The notes below the pieces were generated by a model. It ran no database searches and had not been told where the DNA came from. It saw nothing but the letters and a program-made list of their open reading frames with translations. A stretch of DNA of 64,000 nucleotides from Thiocapsa rosea (GTDB lineage: Bacteria > Pseudomonadota > Gammaproteobacteria > Chromatiales > Chromatiaceae), in the NCBI RefSeq assembly GCF_003634315.1, contig NZ_RBXL01000001.1:1224501-1288500 (forward strand), given 5' to 3'. The translations under genes were made by a program, and so were the position numbers. Each line of letters opens with the position of its first letter. Within the stretch, counting starts at the first letter, position 1. This document shows positions 53,471 to 62,074 of this stretch, piece after piece.

Positions 53471-55993
53471 TCAATTCGAGGCCGCGGCGGCCAATCGCTT
53501 CAATGCCTGTAGATCGAGAGCGCGACAGAGTTGCTCGATGCCCAGCCACATGGGCTTGCGCTCTGAGTCCTTGTCCGCCATCTCCTGCGCCCATCGTTGC
53601 AGGCCGACGACCTGACCCATGGCGACCATCGCTTGCAAACACTTGCGCTCGTCGGCGGCGAGAGCGACCGACAGCAGCATCGGATCGGGCTGCAGTATGT
53701 CCTCGACCGGAGAGGCGGTCTCATACTCCCAATCCAGCGCCAGCGCTTCGGCCAAGAGTTTCGCCAGTATCGACTCGGTGAGCGGTTTCATGGCAAATCC
53801 ATCGAAGGCCATGTCCTCGGGATGGCCTCGAGGTCGTTGCGCGGGTGCGGCCGAGATCAGGATCACCGGCGGATGGCGCCCCCGCTGCGAAGCGCGCAGC
53901 GCTTGCAAACACGCCCAGCCATCGAGACGGGGCATGAATTGATCGACCAAGACCGCGTCCACCGACGCCTCCCGCGCCTGGAAACGCTCGATGGCCTCGG
54001 CGCCATCGGCTGCCTCGATGACCTCGAACCCCCAACTGCGGCAGCACTCCGACAAGAAGTCGCGACTCGTCGCTTGGTCATCGGCAATCAGCAAGGTACG
54101 ACGCCGTCCCGCGTAGCCCAGGATGACCAGATCCTCGTCGGCGCCCTGCTCGAGCGCCGTGCCGATCGGCAACCGCAGCTGAAATCGGAAGGTACTGCCC
54201 GAATCCGGACCCACGCTGCTGTACAGACTGATTTCACCGCCCATGGCCGTGGTCAGTTGCTGCGCGATCGGCAGTCCGAGCCCGATGCCGGGCAAACCTC
54301 GGTGCCGTTCCAGGCGCTGGAAGGGTTGAAACACCGCCTCCCGCTTCGCCGCCGGAATCCCAACACCGGTATCGGCGACACTGAAGCTCAGCAAACAGTC
54401 GGCGCCCTTTGCGTTCTCCGCTGCCGTGGTCGACTCGATCCGCTCGATGCCGAGCTCGATACATCCATCGCGAGTGAACTTGCAGGCATTGTCCAAGAGA
54501 TTGCGTAGGATCTGGGTCAACCGCAGCTCATCGGCAATGACCCAGTCCAGGCTGCCGGTTTCAAGCTTGACGACGAATCGATTATTTCCTCGCGCCGCGA
54601 GCGGTCGGTAGGTCGCGGTCAGGTTGCGCGCCAACCGGCCGAGCGAGAGTGGCCCCGGCTCAAACACGATGGGTTTTACCTCGCCGTGGCTATAGTCGAG
54701 GATATCGTTGATCAGCCTTAGGAGTTGATTGCCACTCTCCAGGATGATCCCCAGCTGGTCGCGAGCCTGCAGCGGGACCTGCCGGGCAAGCAGCCGAGCA
54801 TAGCCCAGGATGTCGTGCAGGGGTGAGCGCAGCTCGTGGCTGACAGCAGATAGAAAGGCCGACTTGGCCTGGTCGCTCTCTTGCGCACGGGCCGCCGCAT
54901 TGCTCAGGACGCGGGTACGATCCTTCACCGCCGCCAGCAACCGGGCCTCCAAAGTCGCGTTGAGTTCCTGCAATGTCTCCTTCTTGTGCTGCAACTGTGT
55001 CTTGGTCTGCTCCAACGCCTTCTTTTCTTCTTGGAGTCGAACCTCGGATCGGCGCAGCTCCGACTCGACACGCTGCCGCACCCGAATCTCGCGCGCCAGC
55101 CTTCGATTCCAGAAAAAGACAGCGATGACCACCAATGAGGCGGCAGCCAAGATACTGAACGCCAATCGATAGTCCTCTCGTGATCGCATCTCGAGATGAA
55201 TCCATTTACCGAGAATGGCGTCGCGATCTTCTTGCGTCATCGAGGCAATGCCCTTATCGATCAGACTGGCCAATTCCGGCCAATCCGCTCGGACCGCCAT
55301 CGCCTGGGTGTTGATGCCGTAATGCGTCGGCGCGGCGACCACGAGGTTCGTGAGCCGATGCTCCTTAATCAGAAAGGTACCCACGGCCAGATTGCCGACA
55401 TAGGCATCGGCTTGTCCCGTCGCGAGTGCCGTGAGTGCATCCAGGGCCGTCGGCACCTGAAGGATGTCGATACTTGGAAAGCCCCGCTTGATCATATCAA
55501 TGATCAAGAATCCCCACTCTGCGACGACTGTCTTCCCGGCCAGGCTTTCGAGGCCAATCAGGTAGGGACTATCCTGGCGGGTATAGATCACCCAAGGCGC
55601 GCTCAGGTAATCATCGGTGACGGCGAACTGTTTCAGCCGTTCCGGCGTTCGCGTAAAGGTCGGCAGCAGATCGTAATGCTCCCGGGGGCCAGCGAGATCG
55701 GCAACGGCAGCACCAAAGGTCATTTCCGCGGGGACGTATTCGACGTCGAAACCAAATTGCTCCGCAATATGATCGAGATAATCGACCGCAAGCCCTGTTG
55801 GTCGGGGCTCTTTGATCATATACGGCGGATACTCGCTGATGCGGACACGGACCGTATGACGAGCAGCTAGCCAAGCGCGCTCCTGATCCGTCAACCCTAG
55901 CGGGCTCACGTCGAGCGTTTGCGCGGTTACTGCGCAAGGGATCAATAAACCCAGGCCCAGCCCGATCAGCAACAGGTTCTTTACGCACAACAT
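53471..55993 (-). CDS. Hybrid sensor histidine kinase with periplasmic solute-binding domain
   Basis: The 840-residue protein has a signal peptide (MLCVKNLLLIGLGLGLLIPC... VTAQ), a bacterial solute-binding family-3-like sensor domain (about residues 35-275; YPPYMIKEPRPTGLAVDYLD), one membrane helix (about 285-303), a coiled coil, HisKA (LSAVSHELRSPLHDILGYAR), HATPase (N-box NLLDNACKF; DTGVGIPAAKRE; GIGLGLPIAQQL) and a C-terminal receiver (Asp in VDAVLVDQFMPRLDG). The BvgS-like layout suggests direct sensing of a small amine or amino acid in the periplasm. Phosphate likely passes to the AraC-type regulator encoded next. Confidence 0.92.
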   Translation of the reverse strand: MLCVKNLLLIGLGLGLLIPCAVTAQTLDVSPLGLTDQERAWLAARHTVRVRISEYPPYMIKEPRPTGLAVDYLDHIAEQFGFDVEYVPAEMTFGAAVADLAGPREHYDLLPTFTRTPERLKQFAVTDDYLSAPWVIYTRQDSPYLIGLESLAGKTVVAEWGFLIIDMIKRGFPSIDILQVPTALDALTALATGQADAYVGNLAVGTFLIKEHRLTNLVVAAPTHYGINTQAMAVRADWPELASLIDKGIASMTQEDRDAILGKWIHLEMRSREDYRLAFSILAAASLVVIAVFFWNRRLAREIRVRQRVESELRRSEVRLQEEKKALEQTKTQLQHKKETLQELNATLEARLLAAVKDRTRVLSNAAARAQESDQAKSAFLSAVSHELRSPLHDILGYARLLARQVPLQARDQLGIILESGNQLLRLINDILDYSHGEVKPIVFEPGPLSLGRLARNLTATYRPLAARGNNRFVVKLETGSLDWVIADELRLTQILRNLLDNACKFTRDGCIELGIERIESTTAAENAKGADCLLSFSVADTGVGIPAAKREAVFQPFQRLERHRGLPGIGLGLPIAQQLTTAMGGEISLYSSVGPDSGSTFRFQLRLPIGTALEQGADEDLVILGYAGRRRTLLIADDQATSRDFLSECCRSWGFEVIEAADGAEAIERFQAREASVDAVLVDQFMPRLDGWACLQALRASQRGRHPPVILISAAPAQRPRGHPEDMAFDGFAMKPLTESILAKLLAEALALDWEYETASPVEDILQPDPMLLSVALAADERKCLQAMVAMGQVVGLQRWAQEMADKDSERKPMWLGIEQLCRALDLQALKRLAAAASN

Positions 55994-56017
55994 CCTCCAA
56001 GCTCCCCCATCTGCTTG

Positions 56018-56116
56018 TGCACTCCTTCCGACCTGTTGGCGAAAGATGCCTGATAGCCACTGATTGGTCCCGATCCGATGCGCAAACCCGGCGGCTGCGA
56101 CCACTCCGAGACTCGG
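56018..56116 (-). pseudogene. AraC-type helix-turn-helix relic upstream of the hybrid kinase
   Basis: In the frame leading into the kinase, before its ATG, the sequence AAGFAHRIGTNQWLSGIFRQ QVGRSAQ can be read. It matches ALAHQVGTNQQRLTRIFREQ VGMSAY in the REC-AraC regulator at 52525 residue for residue in the first helix-turn-helix. The rest of the domain is gone. It is a fragment of a former second regulator gene, or debris of a duplication of the regulator-kinase pair. Confidence 0.75.
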
Positions 56117-56157
56117 TGCCGACGGCATGCGCCTTGTCGGCGTCATTTATGAGACCG

Positions 56158-56236
56158 GCCGGTAGAGTGGACGAGCGAGAGCGAAGTCCACCGAACCCCG
56201 CGCCGGCGCTGGTGGACTGCGCTGCGCTTGCCCGAT
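56158..56236. repeat. GTAGRGTGGAC palindromic repeat pair
   Basis: GTAGAGTGGACGAGCGAGAG CGAAGTCCACC and GGTGGACTGCGCTGCGCTTG CCC form inverted copies of the GTGGAC repeat family also found near 3.1, 10.7 and 63.2 kb. They stand in the 490-bp region between the divergent hybrid kinase and outer-membrane-protein genes, which otherwise contains only the AraC relic and presumed promoters. Confidence 0.75.
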
Positions 56237-56481
56237 GACTGAACCACGCCGACGCCGTTCTAGCTGTGGAGCCGCCGGTGCGCTTGTCGAGGTATACCAT
56301 GATCTGCTTGACGGAGGGTGCTGTCGCGAAGATCCCTGTCGTGTCGCGATTCCGTGTGGGCCGGCTTCGAATAGGACCCCGGTCCAACCCGTGGCAAGCG
56401 CTGGTCCAGCCCGATCTCGGGATGCTATGGTCCACGCCGTTTCCTCAATCACCTCACCATGATTTCCAGGGAGTGTCTCCG

Positions 56482-57384
56482 ATGCCAGCGCCTTGCCTCG
56501 TTCGTGTCGCCTGTGCCGCCGTGCTGTCGACCGGGTTTGCCGCGGTCTCCGTCGCGCAATCGCCGCCGGGCGTCAGCTTTTCCGTCGCCCCGGTCGTTCA
56601 ATTCGACAGCGATCTCGACTCCGGCGGCGATGCCGCCTATGCCGCCGTGCTCATGTCGCTCGGAACGAGTTGGGCGCTCGACGGGCAGTCGTCTCTGGGT
56701 GTGCGGCTGCGCCTGGACTACGAAGACTGGGACTTCGACAAACCACTCGGATTCGGCGGCGAGCAGCCGTGGGACAGGCTGTACCGAGCAGGTGTCTCCA
56801 TACCCTACGGTTTCACGACCGAAAGCGGTTGGCGGCTGGGTCTGTCACCGACGATCGAGTCCTCGGGCGAATCGGGCGCCAACTTCTGGGACACGCTCGA
56901 ATACGGGGCCACGGGCTCGGTATCGCGCGCCTTGCGGCCCGATCTCACTCTCGGTGTGGGCGTGGGCGTCTTCGAGAAGATCGAGAAGACGAGCGCCTTC
57001 CCCTTCCTGATCATCGACTGGCGGATCAACGATCGCTTGCGCCTCACCAATCCTTTCCCGGCCGGCCCGGCCGGTCCCGCCGGGTTGGAGCTGTCGTATG
57101 TGCTCGATTCGGGATGGACTGCGGGCTTGGGCGCGGCCTACCGCTCCTATCGCTTTCGGCTCGACTCCGACGGCCCCTTCCCCGACGGCGTCGGCGAGCA
57201 CAGATTTATCCCCGTCTTCGTGCAGCTCGGACGCGACCTGACCGAGAGCCTGAGCTTCAAGCTCTACGCCGGTGCGTCGACCGGAACCACCCTAAGGGTC
57301 GACGACGAGAAGGGGCGACGGCTGTACGAGGAGGATCAGGATCCTGCGGTGATGTTGGGGGTGTCTTTGATCGGGCGCTTTTAA
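56482..57384 (+). CDS. Outer-membrane beta-barrel-like protein
   Basis: The 300-residue precursor has a signal peptide (cleavage after SVAQ near residue 26) and a mature part of alternating amphipathic strands rich in Gly, Tyr, Trp and Asp (VSFSVAPVVQFDSDLDSGGD, VRLRLDYEDWDFDKPLGF, AGLGAAYRSYRFRLDSDGPF) ending in Phe (SLIGRF), a typical outer-membrane assembly signal. It resembles DUF6268-type proteins; function unknown. The stop codon TAA begins a TTAAACCGCG repeat pair. Confidence 0.8.
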   Translation: MPAPCLVRVACAAVLSTGFAAVSVAQSPPGVSFSVAPVVQFDSDLDSGGDAAYAAVLMSLGTSWALDGQSSLGVRLRLDYEDWDFDKPLGFGGEQPWDRLYRAGVSIPYGFTTESGWRLGLSPTIESSGESGANFWDTLEYGATGSVSRALRPDLTLGVGVGVFEKIEKTSAFPFLIIDWRINDRLRLTNPFPAGPAGPAGLELSYVLDSGWTAGLGAAYRSYRFRLDSDGPFPDGVGEHRFIPVFVQLGRDLTESLSFKLYAGASTGTTLRVDDEKGRRLYEEDQDPAVMLGVSLIGRF

Positions 57385-57569
57385 ACCGCGCCCAGCGCGG
57401 TATGCAATGTTTTTGGATGGGATCTACCCTGGCAGACTTGACGACCGCCGGAGTCGGCGCGGTTTAAAGTATAAAAAATTAACTTTAAACCGCGTCTCGT
57501 TGAGATCAAGGAAGTCTCCGACGCTAAACACAAAATGAAAACTACGCATTTCGCTCTGGACGCGGTTCA
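57382..57569. repeat. TTAAACCGCG inverted-pair repeat, copy 3
   Basis: Left unit 57382-57467 begins at the stop codon of the outer-membrane protein gene (TAAACCGCGCCCAGCGCGGT) and ends GGCGCGGTTTAA; linker AGTATAAAAAATTAA; right unit 57484-57569 ends CTCTGGACGCGGTTCA. The last base change breaks the terminal TTTAA. Confidence 0.92.
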
Positions 57570-57574
57570 GGTCT

Positions 57575-57616
57575 GCGGAAGAGGTCGACTGCAAGTCGAC
57601 TATCCCGGGGAGGGGC
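57575..57616 (+). repeat. 40-bp dispersed palindromic repeat, copy 2
   Basis: GCGGAAGAGGTCGACTGCAA followed by GTCGACTATCCCGGGGAGG matches the minus strand of 7990-8030. It directly follows the third TTAAACCGCG pair and precedes the 3' end of the Uma2 gene. Confidence 0.7.
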
Positions 57617-57654
57617 GGCCGTTTCACGGCGAGCCGGTGCGACGCTTTCGGGCA

Positions 57655-58269
57655 TCAGCGCCCTTCCTCGACCCGCAACGCATCGCGATAGCCGCGGATC
57701 GCCTGCGAGGTGGTCGGCTCTTCGATGAAGCGCATCAGGAGGGCCAGATCCAATCCGGGCAGGACCTGGCTCTCGTTCACCGGCTCGTAGCGCTCCCCGC
57801 GCAGACAGTAGGGTTGGATCACACCCTTGCGCCAATACCAGACCTCCGCGACGCCGAGCTGGCGGTAGATCTCGAGCTTGTCGATGCGACCGTGGGTCCA
57901 GACGACCTCGATGGCGAGATGCGGGCGCTCCGCTGCCTCGGTCCCGAAGACATAGCACTCGTCCGGCTCGGCACCGCGGTTGCGGGCCTTGTCCTTGAGT
58001 GTCCATGAGCCGTAGGTCGAGAAGACGATGTCGCGCTCCAGACAATAGGTCTCGACCAGACGGCCGATCACGGACTTGATGCCTTCGTGGGTCTGCGACG
58101 GGCTCATGATCTCGACCTCTCCTTCCAGGTAGGCGATCCGCGGGGCGGAATGATCGCCGCGCATCACGAGAAGACGCTCGTAGTCATCCCAGCTCACGCC
58201 GGAGAAGTGGATGATGCCGTCATGGGTCGGTTCAGGGTCGGGTTGCCGATATCGGGCCTGACTGGACAT
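57655..58269 (-). CDS. Uma2-family (DUF820) protein, copy 2
   Basis: The 204-residue protein has the Uma2 core: WDDYERLLVMRGDHSAPRIA, YLEGEVEIMSPSQTHEGIKS, PDECYVFG and HLAIEVVWTHGRIDKLEIYR, then VAEVWYWRKGVIQPYCLRG. Acidic residues (E, D, ExV) are those expected of its PD-(D/E)XK-like fold. It differs much from the copy at 28323, so the two are not a recent duplication. The ATG at 58269 is the natural start. Function unknown. Confidence 0.85.
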   Translation of the reverse strand: MSSQARYRQPDPEPTHDGIIHFSGVSWDDYERLLVMRGDHSAPRIAYLEGEVEIMSPSQTHEGIKSVIGRLVETYCLERDIVFSTYGSWTLKDKARNRGAEPDECYVFGTEAAERPHLAIEVVWTHGRIDKLEIYRQLGVAEVWYWRKGVIQPYCLRGERYEPVNESQVLPGLDLALLMRFIEEPTTSQAIRGYRDALRVEEGR

Positions 58270-58458
58270 GAGGTTTGGTCTCCGATGCCGATCGTTTCAC
58301 ACCGCGCACGGCGCCATCGATACTCGCACGGCAGTGCGTGCGAGATCCATGGCGCTTTCCGATAGGATAAACGCTTTTCGGATCGGGGCGCGGGGTCCCG
58401 GGTCGGAAATCCATCGCGCCGGGCCGGCCACGGGTCGCAGCGCCACGGAGGAAACGGC

Positions 58459-60297
58459 ATGTCGCAAGACCTTCTGATTGTCCTTCTCATGCTGGGCGCC
58501 GCGATCCTGATGTTCGCGCTCAACAAGCCGCGGGTGGATGCCGTGGCCCTCATCATGATGGTGGCCTTGCCCTTTACGGGCGTCATCTCGGTCCAGGAGG
58601 CGCTCGCCGGTTTCAGTAATCCCAATATCGTCCTGATCGCAGCCATGTTCGTGATCGGCGAGGCGCTGGCCCGCACCGGGGTGGCTCGCGGCATCGGCGA
58701 CTGGCTGGCCAACCGCGGCGGCCACAGCGCCTGGCGACTCTTGGTGCTGCTGATGCTCTCGGTGGGTTTTCTCGGCTCGGTCATGAGCTCGACCGGGGTC
58801 GTCGCCATCTTTATCCCGGTGGTGCTGCGCATCGCGAGCCGGCGCCGCATCCCGGCGAGCCAGCTCATGATGCCGATGGCCTATGCGGCACTGATCAGCG
58901 GCATGATGACCTTGGTCGCCACCTCGCCCAATCTGGTGATCAACTACGAGCTCGTGCGCACCGGCGAGGAGGGCTTCAACTTCTTCTCCTTTACGCCCTT
59001 CGGGTTGCCGATCCTACTGATGGCGACCCTCTATATGCTGGTCACGCAGCGCTGGCTGCGTCCCAAGACATCCGAGGCGCCGACCGCCCGGATGCGCCCG
59101 AAACTGATGCAGTGGGTCGAGCGCTACCGGCTCGCCGATCGCGAGTACCGCGTGCGGGTGCGACCCGACTCGCCCTTGCTCGGCAGAACGCTGGGCGAGC
59201 TGGATCTGCCCGCGAAGATCGGTGTGCGGATCATCCTCATCGAGCGTGGTCTCGGGCGTGCGCGCCAATTGCTCCCGCGCACGCCGCAGACCGCTCTGCA
59301 AGCGCACGACATCCTCTTGATCGACGTCGACTTGGAGGAAAAGCACATCGACGTGACCGAGTTCTGCGAGCGCTACGGGGTCGAACTTCTGCCGCGCACG
59401 GGTCGCTATTTCGTCGACCGCTCGCAGGACATCGGCATGGTGGAGATCATGATCGCGGACGAGTCGCGCTTTGCCGGCAAGACGATCGCGGAGGCGGAGG
59501 TGATGGTCCGTTCCGAGCTGACCGTGGTCGGGATGCGGCGCGGCCCGGAGGCCCATGCACCGCACGGCCTGCGCGCCGAGACCCTGAAGATCGGCGATAC
59601 CCTGCTGCTCGTCGGCCCCTGGAAGACGATCCGCCGCCTGCAGGAGGATACGCGCGATCTGATCGTGCTCAATCTGCCCAAGGAGTTCGACGAATATCTT
59701 CCGGCGGCCAAACGCGCGCCTTACGCGGTTCTGACGCTCGTCGTCGTCGTGACACTGATGGCGACCGGCCTTGTCCCGAACGTCCAGGCCGCTCTGATCG
59801 GCTGTCTCATGATGGGGCTTTTTCGCTGCATCGATCTGGACAAGGCGTACCGCTCGATCCAGCTCAGGAGCATCGTCATGATCGTGGGCATGATGCCCTT
59901 CGCGCTCGCCTTGGACCGCACCGGCGGGGTCGACATCGCGGCAAACGCCTTGGTGGCCTGGATCGGGGACGCCGGTCCCCATGTGGTGCTCGGTGTCTTG
60001 TTCGCCATCACGGTGCTGCTGGGCCTCTTCATCGTGAACACGGCCAATGCGGTCCTGATGATCCCGGTCGCACTCGCCGTCGCCGAAGCCTTGGGCGCAT
60101 CGCCCTACCCCTTTGCCATGATCATCGCTCTCGCGGCATCGAGCGCCTTCATGACGCCTATCTCGCCCATCAACACCTTGGTCGCGACCGCGGGCAACTA
60201 CACCTTTGCCGATTTCATTCGCATCGGCTTGCCCCTGACGCTCTTGGTGATGATCATGAGCGTCCTCCTGGTGCCTTGGCTGCTGCCGCTCTCTTAA
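58459..60297 (+). CDS. SLC13/DASS-type transporter with two RCK_C domains, copy 2
   Basis: The 612-residue paralogue of the gene at 47752 shares the whole layout: AAILMFALNKPRVDAVALIM, GFSNPNIVLIAAMFVIGEAL, central TrkA_C pair (VRVRPDSPLLGRTLGELDLP and DIGMVEIMIADESRFAGKTI) and C-terminal FMTPISPINTLVATAGNYTF. GGAGGAAACGGCATG is a strong start. Na+- or H+-coupled uptake of sulfate or dicarboxylates is likely. The TAA stop begins the fourth TTAAACCGCG pair. Confidence 0.9.
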   Translation: MSQDLLIVLLMLGAAILMFALNKPRVDAVALIMMVALPFTGVISVQEALAGFSNPNIVLIAAMFVIGEALARTGVARGIGDWLANRGGHSAWRLLVLLMLSVGFLGSVMSSTGVVAIFIPVVLRIASRRRIPASQLMMPMAYAALISGMMTLVATSPNLVINYELVRTGEEGFNFFSFTPFGLPILLMATLYMLVTQRWLRPKTSEAPTARMRPKLMQWVERYRLADREYRVRVRPDSPLLGRTLGELDLPAKIGVRIILIERGLGRARQLLPRTPQTALQAHDILLIDVDLEEKHIDVTEFCERYGVELLPRTGRYFVDRSQDIGMVEIMIADESRFAGKTIAEAEVMVRSELTVVGMRRGPEAHAPHGLRAETLKIGDTLLLVGPWKTIRRLQEDTRDLIVLNLPKEFDEYLPAAKRAPYAVLTLVVVVTLMATGLVPNVQAALIGCLMMGLFRCIDLDKAYRSIQLRSIVMIVGMMPFALALDRTGGVDIAANALVAWIGDAGPHVVLGVLFAITVLLGLFIVNTANAVLMIPVALAVAEALGASPYPFAMIIALAASSAFMTPISPINTLVATAGNYTFADFIRIGLPLTLLVMIMSVLLVPWLLPLS

Positions 60298-60487
60298 ACC
60301 GCGCCCCACGCGGCATGCCATGTGTTTGGATGGGATCGGCCCCGGCGGATTGAGCGACCGCTGGAGCCGGCGCGGCTTAAGAGATTAAAAAACATATGAT
60401 TTTAAACCGCGTCTCCACAAAGGTCGGAAAAATCCCTAAGCCCAACACAACATGACAATCACGCATTTCACTCTGGACGCGGTTTAA
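60295..60487. repeat. TTAAACCGCG inverted-pair repeat, copy 4
   Basis: Left unit 60295-60380 begins at the transporter stop codon (TAAACCGCGCCCCACGCGGC) and ends GGCGCGGCTTAA; linker; right unit 60401-60487 ends CTCTGGACGCGGTTTAA. Unlike the other copies the next gene is in the same direction and starts 3 bp after the repeat, so the right unit forms the leader of the dCache gene. Confidence 0.92.
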
Positions 60488-60490
60488 CCG

Positions 60491-62059
60491 ATGACGATCC
60501 GCCGACCAACCCGCTTGGCCCGCTTCGTTCCGAGGCGGCTGGCCTCGTTCCGGTTTGCCATCCTCCTCCTCTTCTTGGTCCCGATGATGGTCACGGTCAT
60601 GGCCATCGTCTACAAGATGTCGGAGCGCGCAGAGTCGGTCGTCTATCAGCTGTCGAGCCGGATCGTCGAGGAGATCGGGGAGAAGGTGGTCGCACGCGCG
60701 ACCGGGATCGTGCGGACGGCGGAGGGCCATCTCCTGTCGAATGCCGCGGTCGCCGCCGCGACGCGTGTCATCCCCGGACAGGTCCTCTTCTCCGACCTCT
60801 TCTGGCAACAAGTGGTCTTCACCCCGGAGCTGACCGGCATCTATATCGCCGATCAGGCCGGCAACTTCGTACAGGCCCGGACCGAGCCCGAGCCCGCGAC
60901 CCGGGTCATCGACCGCGGGGTCACGCCGCCGACGGAGCGCATCATCGTCCGCGATCGCGACTATCGTCCGCTCGCGCACCTCGAGCGGGAGCCCGCATTC
61001 GACCCGCGCGAGCGTCCCTGGTACGGCAACACCCGCCCGGAGCGGCGCCTGCAATGGACCGACGCCTATCGGTTCAGTGGGTCGGGCCGCTTGGGGATCA
61101 CGGTCACCTACCCGCTCCTGGACGGCGAAGGCCGTATCCTGGCCGTGCTGGGAGCGGACGCGACGCTCGACAGCCTCTCGGCGTTTCTCTCGCGCCAAGA
61201 CATCGGGCCCAACAGCGCGGCCTTCCTGCTCGACGAGCGCGATCGGCTCATCGCCTATCCGCATCGTCTCGGGATCGGCGGCGGCTCGGACACTGGCCCA
61301 AACGTAGGCCCAAACTTAGGCTCAGCGGATACAAACGGCTTGCCGATAGCGAGCGAGGTCGCGCTGCCTTGGGTCAGGAACGCCCTAGGCTCGATCGGGC
61401 CTTTCGGCGCCTCGGCCCGATCCGACCACGCCTATCGGTCCGTCACGCACGGCCGCACCTACCTCGCTCACGTGATCTATTTCGGCGAAGGGTTCGGCCT
61501 GCCGTGGCGGTTGGTCATCGTCTTGGACGAGGCGGATCTCCTGAGCGAGGCGCAGCGCGCCCTGCAGGAATCCATCGTGATCTCGGCGATCATCGTCATG
61601 CTTGCACTCTTCGTGGTCTATCCGATGGCGGCGACCTTTGCGGAGTCCGTCGAGCAGCTCACCCGCAACACCCAGCTGCTGCGTCTCTTCCGCCCCGCCG
61701 AGGTCGTCCCGGTCACGTCGGCGTTTCGCGAGATCCGCGAGATGGACCAGGCGATTTGCAGCATGCGCGATACCATGGTGCTCGTGGAGAGTCGGCTGCC
61801 GACGGAGGTCGTCCGAGCGCTCGCGACCGGGACCCTCAAGGCCGAGGAGCCTGAATTCATCCGCTTGTGCGAGCTGGGTTTTTCAAAGTACCGTGCAGGC
61901 GCTTGGGACGAGGCAATCGCGGCCTTCAGCGAGGCTCTGGTCTATGCGCCCGACGATCGGGCATGCGCGCTCTTGATCGCGCACTGCGAGCGACTGCGGT
62001 CCGACGGCGCCGCCGCTCCGCCCCGCGGCCCGAACGATTCGATCATCACCCGAGCTTGA
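60491..62059 (+). CDS. dCache-domain membrane receptor with TPR-like tail, lacking a catalytic domain
   Basis: The 522-residue protein has a first membrane helix (about residues 22-42), a double-Cache-like periplasmic domain (VFTPELTGIYIADQAGNFVQ, DPRERPWYGNTRPERRLQWT, GRLGITVTYPLLDGEGRILA), a second helix (about 357-378) and a short cytoplasmic part: LPTEVVRALATGTLKAEEPE then ELGFSKYRAGAWDEAIAAFS, a single TPR-like unit. Receptors of this build normally carry an adenylate/guanylate cyclase domain between these two parts, and the TPR-like tail is typical of such cyclases. Here nothing lies between. It heads a three-gene unit. A short TGPNVGPNLG insertion sits in the Cache domain. Confidence 0.82.
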   Translation: MTIRRPTRLARFVPRRLASFRFAILLLFLVPMMVTVMAIVYKMSERAESVVYQLSSRIVEEIGEKVVARATGIVRTAEGHLLSNAAVAAATRVIPGQVLFSDLFWQQVVFTPELTGIYIADQAGNFVQARTEPEPATRVIDRGVTPPTERIIVRDRDYRPLAHLEREPAFDPRERPWYGNTRPERRLQWTDAYRFSGSGRLGITVTYPLLDGEGRILAVLGADATLDSLSAFLSRQDIGPNSAAFLLDERDRLIAYPHRLGIGGGSDTGPNVGPNLGSADTNGLPIASEVALPWVRNALGSIGPFGASARSDHAYRSVTHGRTYLAHVIYFGEGFGLPWRLVIVLDEADLLSEAQRALQESIVISAIIVMLALFVVYPMAATFAESVEQLTRNTQLLRLFRPAEVVPVTSAFREIREMDQAICSMRDTMVLVESRLPTEVVRALATGTLKAEEPEFIRLCELGFSKYRAGAWDEAIAAFSEALVYAPDDRACALLIAHCERLRSDGAAAPPRGPNDSIITRA

Positions 62060-62074
62060 CGAGGACCGCTCCTC

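Noticed and set aside
56266-56481. Upstream extension of the outer-membrane protein gene
   Set aside because: The extra 72 codons precede a good signal peptide and overlap repeat and promoter DNA; the ATG at 56482 is the natural start.
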